Positions 5,998 through 11,279 of a stretch of DNA of 11,279 nt are shown here, piece after piece (positions within the stretch are counted from its first letter, which is position 1; each line of letters starts with the position of its first letter). The notes below the pieces were generated by a model that had not been told where the DNA came from, made no database searches, and was given only the letters and a program-made list of their open reading frames with translations. A program made the position numbers and the translations under genes. The DNA comes from VRUE01 sp040508545. Its GTDB lineage: Bacteria > Actinomycetota > Thermoleophilia > Solirubrobacterales > 70-9. Location of the stretch: assembly GCA_040508545.1 (NCBI GenBank), contig JBEVMR010000100.1, forward strand, positions 1 through 11,279. The letters run 5' to 3'.

Positions 5998-7668
5998 ATG
6001 GCCACGGTCGAGCGCCAGTCGAGCAGCACCCACGAGGTCTTCAACCAGGCGACCCCGCTGGAGGACTACAACTCGTTCGACGCGGATCGAGTGCTCGGCG
6101 AGGCGCTGCACCGCGAGGGCGCCGGCTGGGCCGAGGAGAAGGCGCGCGAGCTGGGCGCCATCAGCGGCTCCTCGCAGACGATCCGCTGGGGCTTCGAGGC
6201 GAACGAGAAGAAGCCGCAGCTGCGCACGCACGACCGCTACGGGCACCGCATCGACGAGGTCGAGTTCGACAGCTCCTGGCACGAACTGATGCGAATCGGG
6301 GTCGATCAGGGCCTGCACGCGGCGCCCTGGCGCGAGCCTGGGCCCGGCGCCCACGTTGCCCGGGCGGCGATGTTCACCCTCTTGATGCAGGCCGAGAGCG
6401 GCGTCGGCTGCCCGATCTCGATGACCTACTCGGCGATCCCGGCGCTGCGCAAGCAGCCGGAGCTGGCGGCGGAATGGGAACCGCGCTTCCTCTCGCTCGA
6501 CTACGACGAGCGCTCGCTGCCCGCCGAGCACAAGCGGGGCTCGCTCTGCGGGATGGCGATGACCGAGAAGCAGGGCGGCTCCGACGTCCGCGCCAACACG
6601 ACGACGGCCACGCCGCTGAACGGCGGCGGCCCTGGGGCCGAGTACGAGCTGGTCGGCCACAAGTGGTTCTGCTCGGCGCCGATGTGCGACGCCTTCCTTG
6701 TCCTCGCCCAGACCGACTCGGGCATCTCCTGCTTCCTGATGCCGCGCTGGACGCCGGACGGCGAGCGCAACGCCTTCCAGATCCAGCGGCTGAAGGACAA
6801 GCTCGGCAACCGCTCGAACGCCTCCTCGGAGCTCGAGTTCCGCGGCGCCTGGGCGCGCATGATCGGCGAGGAGGGCCGCGGCGTTCCAACGATCATCGAG
6901 ATGGTCAACCACACTCGGCTCGACTGCGTGATCGGCGCCGCCACCGGCTACCGGGCCGGCGTCGTGCAAGCGCTCAACCACGTCAACCAGCGGGCCGCCT
7001 TCGGTAAGGAGCTGATCGATCAGCCGCTGATGCGCAACGTGCTCGCCGACCTCTGCGTCGAATCAGAGGCGGCGATGATCGCCGCGATGCGCCTGGCGCG
7101 CTCTTACGACGAGGTAGCCGCCGGCGACGAGGAGGCAGCCGAGTTCCGCCGCCTCGCCAACGCCGTGCTCAAGTACTGGCTCTGCAAGCGGCAACCGTGG
7201 CACGCGGTCGAGTGCCTGGAGTGCCTCGGCGGCAACGGCTACGTCGAGGAGTCGGGGATGCCGCGGCTGTACCGCGAGGCACCGCTTGCCTCGATCTGGG
7301 AGGGCTCGGGCAACGTCCAGTGCCTCGACGTGCTGCGGGCGATGGTCAAGAACCCGACCTCGGTCGATGCGTTCTTTGCCGAGGTGCTGGAAGCTTCCGG
7401 CGCGGAACCCCGGCTCGACTCCTACGTCAACTCTCTGCGCGAGGAGATCCCTGGCGATGTGGACACGATTCAGACTCGAGCTCGCGGCATCGTCGAACGG
7501 ATGGCACTCGCCCTCCAAGCTTCTCTGCTCGTCCGCTACGGAGACCCCGCGGTGGCCGACGCTTTCTGCGCTTCGCGCCTGGCCGGCGAATGGGGCAACG
7601 CCTTCGGCACTTTGCCCGCTGGAACGGATTTCGGCCGGATCATCGAGCGGCACCAGCCGCAGGCCTGA
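5998..7668 (+). CDS. aidB: AidB-type acyl-CoA dehydrogenase
   Basis: The 556-residue protein matches the layout of E. coli AidB (about 541 residues) from its N-terminus, VFNQATPLEDYNSF near residue 14, onward. Diagnostic blocks are MTEKQGGSDV at 188-197, a VGHKWFCSAP flavin segment, LKDKLGNRSNAS at 265-276, and EAPLASIWEGSGNVQCLDVLR with Glu435. AidB is an FAD-binding acyl-CoA dehydrogenase homologue that is induced by alkylation stress in E. coli and binds DNA; its physiological substrate is unsettled and its reported isovaleryl-CoA activity is weak. The frame extends far upstream, but homology and the only in-frame ATG give 5998. The C-terminal region after about 455 is less conserved. It is divergent from icd at 36 bp. 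Without ada/alkA neighbours, either an alkylation role or acyl-CoA catabolism remains open. Confidence 0.94.
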   Translation: MATVERQSSSTHEVFNQATPLEDYNSFDADRVLGEALHREGAGWAEEKARELGAISGSSQTIRWGFEANEKKPQLRTHDRYGHRIDEVEFDSSWHELMRIGVDQGLHAAPWREPGPGAHVARAAMFTLLMQAESGVGCPISMTYSAIPALRKQPELAAEWEPRFLSLDYDERSLPAEHKRGSLCGMAMTEKQGGSDVRANTTTATPLNGGGPGAEYELVGHKWFCSAPMCDAFLVLAQTDSGISCFLMPRWTPDGERNAFQIQRLKDKLGNRSNASSELEFRGAWARMIGEEGRGVPTIIEMVNHTRLDCVIGAATGYRAGVVQALNHVNQRAAFGKELIDQPLMRNVLADLCVESEAAMIAAMRLARSYDEVAAGDEEAAEFRRLANAVLKYWLCKRQPWHAVECLECLGGNGYVEESGMPRLYREAPLASIWEGSGNVQCLDVLRAMVKNPTSVDAFFAEVLEASGAEPRLDSYVNSLREEIPGDVDTIQTRARGIVERMALALQASLLVRYGDPAVADAFCASRLAGEWGNAFGTLPAGTDFGRIIERHQPQA

Positions 7669-7687
7669 GCGACGAGGGCACAGGCGG

Positions 7688-7755
7688 GAGGCGGCCGGGG
7701 GCCCCTCCCCAGGCCGCTTCGCGGGAGTTCCTGGGGAGGGACCCCCGGCCGCCTC
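7688..7755. terminator. 26-bp hairpin between convergent aidB and M50 genes
   Basis: Arms at 7688-7713 and 7730-7755 pair at 25 of 26 positions; the one mismatch is C7702 against A7741. The loop is 16 bases and itself contains CCGC-TTC-GCGG. The arms are almost wholly G and C and no T-run follows on either strand. It fills nearly all of the 90-bp gap between two converging stop codons, so it is a likely bidirectional terminator or transcript-end protector, or a dispersed palindromic repeat. It does not share sequence with the 813-955 element beyond the TTC-loop style. Confidence 0.7.
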
Positions 7756-7758
7756 GCC

Positions 7759-8922
7759 TCAGGATGCCGCGTCGCGTAGGGCTCGGCCTACTTGCTCAGC
7801 AGTGATGACACCTGAAAGGCGGCCGTCGGCATCGACCGCCATGACTGCTCCGAAGCGACGGAGGGCTCGGTTCGCCAAGAGCGTGTCGAGCGGGGCGTCG
7901 TCGCGGACCTGGAAGGTTCCGTCGTCGCGCTCCAAGAGGTCCGAGACGAGCGAGGTTGTTCGTGAGGTCTCTGGAACCTCGTCCGCTTTGTCACGGATGA
8001 CGAGACCGACGAAATGCTGGGCGGCGTCCACCACGGGGAACCAGGGCCAGCGGTAGCGGAGGAAGTACTCGTCGAGCGCTTGCTCGACGCTGAGCTGGTC
8101 CGGGATCGCCACCGGTTCGCGGTCCATGACGTCGGAGACGGTGAGCTGGCTTATCCCGCTGGTGATCGCCGTCTGGGCAGTTGCCGCGCGGGCGGAGCCG
8201 TTGATCACGAAACCGATCAGGGCCAGCCAGATGCCGCTGAACTCGTCACCGTTGAAGACGAGGAGCAGGCCGACGGCAATGAAGAGCCAGGCGAAGACGC
8301 GGCCGAGCTTGGCGGCGAAGCGGGTCGCCGAGGCGCGGTTCCCCGTCCGCCGCCAGGCGATCGCTCGCACGATCCTGCCGCCGTCCATCGGAAATGCGGG
8401 CAGCAGGTTGAAGACGAGGACCAAGAGGTTGATCATCGCCAGCCAGGCGACCATCGCGAGCGCTCCAGAGGTGCCGGCGTCGCTCTCGACCAGTGCGGCC
8501 TTGCGAAACTCCTCCCAGCCGGCGGTGGCGAGGCCGAGCGCGGTGAGCACGACGACGATCGCCAGGGTGACGAGGGGACCGGCGACGGCCACCTTGAACT
8601 CGGTCGCCGGGCTGTCGGATTCGCGGTTCATCCGCGCCATGCCGCCGAAGATCCAGAGCTGGATGCTCGAGATCCCGATCCCGTTGCGGATCGCGACGAA
8701 GGCATGGCCGAGCTCGTGCAGGACGATCGAGCCGAAGAAGCCGACGGCGGTGATCACCGCCAGCAGGAACCGTTCCGAGTCCGAGCTTCCCTCGCCGAGC
8801 ACGTCGCCGAAGAACTGGGAGAGAAAGACGATGACAAGGAAGAGGACGAGGAACCAGGACCAGTCGACGGTGATGCGGATTCCGCCTACATGGAAGAGGG
8901 TGATCGGTTTGCCGCCGAGCAT
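7759..8922 (-). CDS. Site-2 protease family (M50B) membrane metalloprotease with CBS pair
   Basis: In this 387-residue protein the zinc motif HELGH is at 69-73 inside a hydrophobic segment, and the third ligand is Asp180 in NLLPAFPMDGGR. About six membrane segments are visible, near 22-38, 51-73, 114-134, 155-177, 207-224 and 229-245. Two CBS domains follow: 263-316 (VSDVMDREPVAIP, ending VGLVIRDK) and about 322-382 (ending LSGVITAEQVGRAL), a cytoplasmic adenosyl-nucleotide-sensing module. The layout matches the archaeal S2P of Methanocaldococcus and mycobacterial Rip3-type proteins, which cut membrane-embedded substrates such as anti-sigma factors. The ATG at 8922 is chosen because homology starts there (MLGGKPITLFHVGGIRI). 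Upstream codons back to 9039 are antisense to the M28 gene. A TACCAT hexamer lies 6 bases upstream. No sigma or anti-sigma gene is next to it, so the substrate is unknown. Confidence 0.93.
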   Translation of the reverse strand: MLGGKPITLFHVGGIRITVDWSWFLVLFLVIVFLSQFFGDVLGEGSSDSERFLLAVITAVGFFGSIVLHELGHAFVAIRNGIGISSIQLWIFGGMARMNRESDSPATEFKVAVAGPLVTLAIVVVLTALGLATAGWEEFRKAALVESDAGTSGALAMVAWLAMINLLVLVFNLLPAFPMDGGRIVRAIAWRRTGNRASATRFAAKLGRVFAWLFIAVGLLLVFNGDEFSGIWLALIGFVINGSARAATAQTAITSGISQLTVSDVMDREPVAIPDQLSVEQALDEYFLRYRWPWFPVVDAAQHFVGLVIRDKADEVPETSRTTSLVSDLLERDDGTFQVRDDAPLDTLLANRALRRFGAVMAVDADGRLSGVITAEQVGRALRDAAS

Positions 8923-8928
8923 CGACCA

Positions 8929-8934
8929 ATGGTA
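8929..8934 (-). promoter_or_regulatory. Candidate -10 (TACCAT) of M50 gene, leaderless
   Basis: TACCAT on the minus strand fits TANNNT and is 6 bases before the ATG at 8922. No Shine-Dalgarno is present. It faces the M28 promoter across a 47-bp gap. Confidence 0.4.
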
Positions 8935-8956
8935 TGCGCCCGCCTTCTGCGGCAAG

Positions 8957-8962
8957 TAGGGT
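8957..8962 (+). promoter_or_regulatory. Candidate -10 (TAGGGT) of M28 gene, leaderless
   Basis: TAGGGT fits TANNNT and is 7 bases before the ATG at 8970, with no Shine-Dalgarno between. The match to full TATAAT is only 3 of 6, so the support is mainly its position. Confidence 0.35.
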
Positions 8963-8969
8963 CGCCCCG

Positions 8970-10145
8970 ATGAAGCCCGACACGGACCGGCTGCGCGCGC
9001 AGCTGGAGGAACTGGAGAAGATCGACCGCCCTTCGGCATCCGAGGGAGAGCGGCGCGCTGCGGAGTGGCTGGTGGAGCGCTTCGCCGAGCTTGGCGCCGA
9101 CGCGCGGATCGAGGCCGAGCCGGCCCACGGCACCTACTGGTGGCCGCTCGGCGTCGGCGCCGCCCTGGGAGCGCTCGGCGGCATCCTCGCCCTGCGTGGG
9201 CGACGGCTGCTCGGCACCCTGCTCAGCGCCGGCGCAGCCGCCGGCATGGCCTCCGACTTTCCGCCGGGGCAACGTCACCTACGGCGCTTCCTGCCCCGCC
9301 GCACCACGTACAACGTGATCTGCGAGCTGGGGTCGGCTGACGCCGAGCACACGGTCGTCCTCATTGCCCACCACGACGCCGCCCACTCCGGCCTCGTCTT
9401 CCACCCGGAGATACCCAACATCGCCGACCGGCTGGGAATGATCGAGCGCACCGACACCAGCCCGCCGCTGATGGCCCCGGTGATCGGCGGGCCCATCCTG
9501 TCGGCGCTGGGCGCCCTGACCGGCAAGCGCCTGCTTTCCAGGATCGGCGTGTTCCTCGGCCTCGGCTCGGCGGCGGCGATGGCCGAGATCGGCCTGCGCA
9601 AGGTCGTCCCCGGCGCCAATGACAACGGCACCGCGGTCGTCTCCCTGCTGGCCCTGGCCGAGCAGCTGATCGAGCGGCCACCCGAGAACCTGCGCGTGGT
9701 CCTGCTCTCGGCGGGCTCGGAGGAGTCCTTCAGCGAGGGGATCAAGGCCTTTGGCGAGCGCCACTTCGACGAGCTGCCACGCGAGAGCACCTTCTTCCTC
9801 TGCCTCGAGTCGACCGGCTCGCCGCATCTGCTGGTCCTGCGTGGCGAGGGCTTCCTCAAGATGCGCGAGTACCCACCGCGTTCGCTCGCCCTGATGGACG
9901 AGCTCGCCCAGGACCTAGGCATCTGGCTCTACCCCAACCTGCGCACTCGCAGCGGCACCGACGGCCTGGAGTCGTCGGCGGCCGGCTATGAGACCGCGGT
10001 GATCGCCAGCTGCACCGACCTCAAGCAGCCCGCGAACTACCACTGGTGGCACGACCTCGCCGAGAACGTCGACTTCGACACGGTCGCCGACGGCGTCCGC
10101 CTCTCGGAGGCGGCGATCCACCGCCTCGACGAGCACTGGCTGTGA
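8970..10145 (+). CDS. M28-family metallopeptidase with inserted membrane segments
   Basis: The 391-residue protein carries the M28 zinc ligands in order: His134 and Asp136 (AHHDAAHSG), Asp218 (GANDNGTA), the Glu251-Glu252 pair (SAGSEESF), Glu280 (CLESTGS) and His358 (YHWWHDLAENVD). M28 enzymes are two-zinc aminopeptidases or carboxypeptidases. Hydrophobic stretches interrupt the catalytic fold. One pair is at about 51-88 (WWPLGVGAALGALGGILAL and a following segment). Another is at about 170-205, between the first and second ligands. This suggests a membrane-anchored enzyme. There is no signal peptide. The ATG at 8970 is chosen over upstream codons because a TAGGGT hexamer sits 7 bases before it and the earlier frame overlaps the opposite gene's promoter. 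It is divergent from the M50 protease at 47 bp. Whether it cuts peptides or another amide is not shown. Confidence 0.88.
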   Translation: MKPDTDRLRAQLEELEKIDRPSASEGERRAAEWLVERFAELGADARIEAEPAHGTYWWPLGVGAALGALGGILALRGRRLLGTLLSAGAAAGMASDFPPGQRHLRRFLPRRTTYNVICELGSADAEHTVVLIAHHDAAHSGLVFHPEIPNIADRLGMIERTDTSPPLMAPVIGGPILSALGALTGKRLLSRIGVFLGLGSAAAMAEIGLRKVVPGANDNGTAVVSLLALAEQLIERPPENLRVVLLSAGSEESFSEGIKAFGERHFDELPRESTFFLCLESTGSPHLLVLRGEGFLKMREYPPRSLALMDELAQDLGIWLYPNLRTRSGTDGLESSAAGYETAVIASCTDLKQPANYHWWHDLAENVDFDTVADGVRLSEAAIHRLDEHWL

Positions 10146-10204
10146 GCTTGCCAGCGCGTTGGACTTTGTTCGGGCCCTAGCAAGTAGAAACTCCACAACG
10201 GCGA

Positions 10205-10234
10205 CCGAAATCCGACCGCGGGGTCGGATTTCGG
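10205..10234. promoter_or_regulatory. Perfect 13-bp-arm palindrome upstream of sdhA
   Basis: CCGAAATCCGACC (10205-10217) and GGTCGGATTTCGG (10222-10234) are exact reverse complements around a GCGG loop. It starts 60 bases after the M28 stop and ends 3 bases before the sdhA -10, so it covers the expected -35 region. It could be an operator for sdhA or a terminator for M28. The lack of a T-run afterwards favours an operator or a dual role. The remainder of 10146-10204 shows nothing I can assign. Confidence 0.6.
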
Positions 10235-10237
10235 CGC

Positions 10238-10245
10238 TATAGAGT
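10238..10245 (+). promoter_or_regulatory. Candidate -10 (TATAGAGT) of sdhA, nearly leaderless
   Basis: Overlapping hexamers TATAGA (10238-10243) and TAGAGT (10240-10245) lie 10 and 8 bases before the GTG at 10254. No Shine-Dalgarno is present, so the leader would be at most a few bases. Confidence 0.45.
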
Positions 10246-10253
10246 CCGCGCCC

Positions 10254-11279
10254 GTGCCTACGCATGACGTACTGGTAATCGGTGCCGGCCTCGCCGGACA
10301 GAGGGCCGCCCTGGCCGCCGCCGAGCAAGGCGTATCGGTCGGGATCCTGAGCAAGGTCCACCCGGTGCGCTCGCACTCGAATGCCGCCCAGGGCGGGATC
10401 AACGCCGCGCTCAACCCGGGCGACTCCTGGGAGTCGCACGCCTACGACACGGTCAAGGGCTCCGACTACCTGGGCGACCAGGACGCGATCTCGATCATGT
10501 GCGAAGAGGCACCGGAAGAGATCCTCCACCTCGAGCACCTCGGCGTCACCTTCCACCGCAACGAGGAAGGCAAGCTCGGCACCCGCGCCTTCGGCGGCGC
10601 CTCCGCCGCCCGCACCTATTACGTCGCCGACATCACCGGCCAGGCGATCATGCACGTGCTCTACGAGCAGCTGATGAAGTACTCCGACGACGTCGCCCGC
10701 TACGAGGAGTGGTTCTGCACGGCGCTCGCGATCGACGAGCAGGGCGAGTGCTGCGGCGTCGTCACCCGCAACATCGCCGACGGCTCGATGCAGCTCTTCA
10801 CCGCCAAGTCCGTGATCCTCGCCAGCGGCGGCAACGGCCAGGTCTGGAAGCCGACCACCAACGCCCTGATCTGCACCGGCGACGGGATCGCGATGGCCTA
10901 CCGGGTCGGCGCCAAGCTGATGGACATGGAGATGATCCAGTACCACCCGACCACTTTGGCGGGCAAGGGATTCCTGATCACCGAGGGTGCCCGCGGCGAG
11001 GGTGCCCACCTGCTCAACAAGAACGGCGAACGCTTCATGGAGAAGTACGCGCCGAACAAGATGGAGCTTGCCTCCCGCGACGTCGTCTCCCGCGCCGAGC
11101 AGACCGAGATCAACGAGGGCCGCGGCTTCCCCGACGGCACCGTCGCGCTCGACATCACGGTGGTGCCGAAAAAGCGCGTCCACGAGGCACTGCGCGAGAT
11201 CGTCCTCGTCGGCCAGGACTTCGCCGGTGTCGACATCACCCGCGAACCGATCCACATCAAGCCGGGCAACCACTACACG
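10254..11279 (+). CDS. sdhA: Succinate dehydrogenase/fumarate reductase flavoprotein subunit, 3' end outside window
   Basis: The frame is open from GTG 10254 to the window edge, 342 codons of an expected total of roughly 570-640. The FAD dinucleotide fold begins at once with HDVLVIGAGLAG (4-15). His41 in RSHSNAAQGGINA corresponds to the covalent FAD-histidine. FGGASAART, ASGGNGQVW, QYHPTTL (His231) and the substrate-loop segment TEGARGEG (Arg247) follow in family order. The visible part ends at PGNHYT, just before the usual MGG motif. SdhA oxidises succinate to fumarate in the membrane complex, passing electrons to SdhB and quinone. The GTG start begins right at the conserved fold and lies 8-10 bases after a -10-like hexamer. 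The gene upstream is an M28 peptidase, so sdhC/sdhD do not precede it; sdhB and the membrane subunits, if linked, must be downstream. Fumarate reductase or an L-aspartate oxidase relative is less likely. Confidence 0.94.
   Translation, partial: MPTHDVLVIGAGLAGQRAALAAAEQGVSVGILSKVHPVRSHSNAAQGGINAALNPGDSWESHAYDTVKGSDYLGDQDAISIMCEEAPEEILHLEHLGVTFHRNEEGKLGTRAFGGASAARTYYVADITGQAIMHVLYEQLMKYSDDVARYEEWFCTALAIDEQGECCGVVTRNIADGSMQLFTAKSVILASGGNGQVWKPTTNALICTGDGIAMAYRVGAKLMDMEMIQYHPTTLAGKGFLITEGARGEGAHLLNKNGERFMEKYAPNKMELASRDVVSRAEQTEINEGRGFPDGTVALDITVVPKKRVHEALREIVLVGQDFAGVDITREPIHIKPGNHYT

Noticed and set aside
5962..6981. Minus-strand extension of the icd frame (over 300 extra codons) antisense to aidB
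   Set aside because: All isocitrate dehydrogenase homology begins at the ATG at 5961. The extension is low-complexity Arg/Ala/Leu/Val sequence typical of the reverse frame of a GC-rich gene.
8014..8973. 319-codon plus-strand frame opposite the M50 protease
   Set aside because: It is a highly charged, low-complexity shadow of a transmembrane gene read on the other strand.
9915..11273. 452-codon minus-strand frame opposite M28 and sdhA
   Set aside because: It is the reverse shadow of conserved genes, with biased Asp/Val/Leu composition and no motif.
1..11279. Search for a defence, secondary-metabolite or mobile-element gene cluster
   Set aside because: Every real coding region is assigned to a housekeeping or regulatory family. 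No nuclease, toxin-antitoxin pair, transposase, integrase or biosynthetic core enzyme was seen.

Overview
The window is GC-rich and gene-dense, with mostly ordinary chromosomal housekeeping content. The gene set points to an actinobacterium-like, aerobic, high-GC bacterium: a PucR-type regulator, a DesA3-like acyl-CoA desaturase, an eukaryotic-type NADP isocitrate dehydrogenase, AidB, a CBS-bearing site-2 protease and SdhA. I suspect the Thermoleophilia/Solirubrobacterales from protein character and the repeat style. That placement is inference; no rRNA or marker gene is present.

Layout. Positions 1-777 (-) hold a DUF998 membrane protein that runs off the left edge. Positions 778-927 hold a structured repeat, not a gene. 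Positions 928-2130 (-) encode a PucR/CdaR-type regulator, divergent from an acyl-CoA desaturase (2207-3100, +) across a short AT-rich promoter island. A small coiled-coil/AT-hook/winged-helix protein (3270-3650, +) follows and ends at a perfect intrinsic terminator. That terminator lies between it and the convergent icd-mdh operon (5961 down to 3712, -). icd is divergent from aidB (5998-7668, +) across only 36 bp. A 26-bp-arm hairpin separates aidB from a convergent M50/CBS membrane protease (7759-8922, -), which is itself divergent from a membrane-embedded M28 peptidase (8970-10145, +). sdhA (10254 onward, +) runs off the right edge behind a perfect palindrome.

How the genes fit together. 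icd, mdh and sdhA are three TCA-cycle steps within about 7.5 kb. Acyl-CoA chemistry (desaturase, AidB) surrounds them, so the region leans towards central carbon and lipid metabolism. The PucR regulator is the obvious candidate to control the desaturase. The two peptidases share a promoter region but no evident substrate.

Most notable non-coding signals. (1) A repeat of about 143 bp at 813-955 has 25-bp inverted ends enclosing three small hairpins with GAA-type loops, which could fold as a cloverleaf. Its right arm supplies the last codons and stop of the PucR gene. A diverged half-copy at 1-64 supplies the tail of the DUF998 gene. (2) Several genes lack a Shine-Dalgarno but have a -10-like hexamer 6-7 bases before the start codon, suggesting widespread leaderless transcription. 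(3) Palindromes sit at the regulator/desaturase and sdhA promoters. I found no CRISPR array, tRNA, rRNA, insertion sequence or defence system, and no clearly new multi-gene system.
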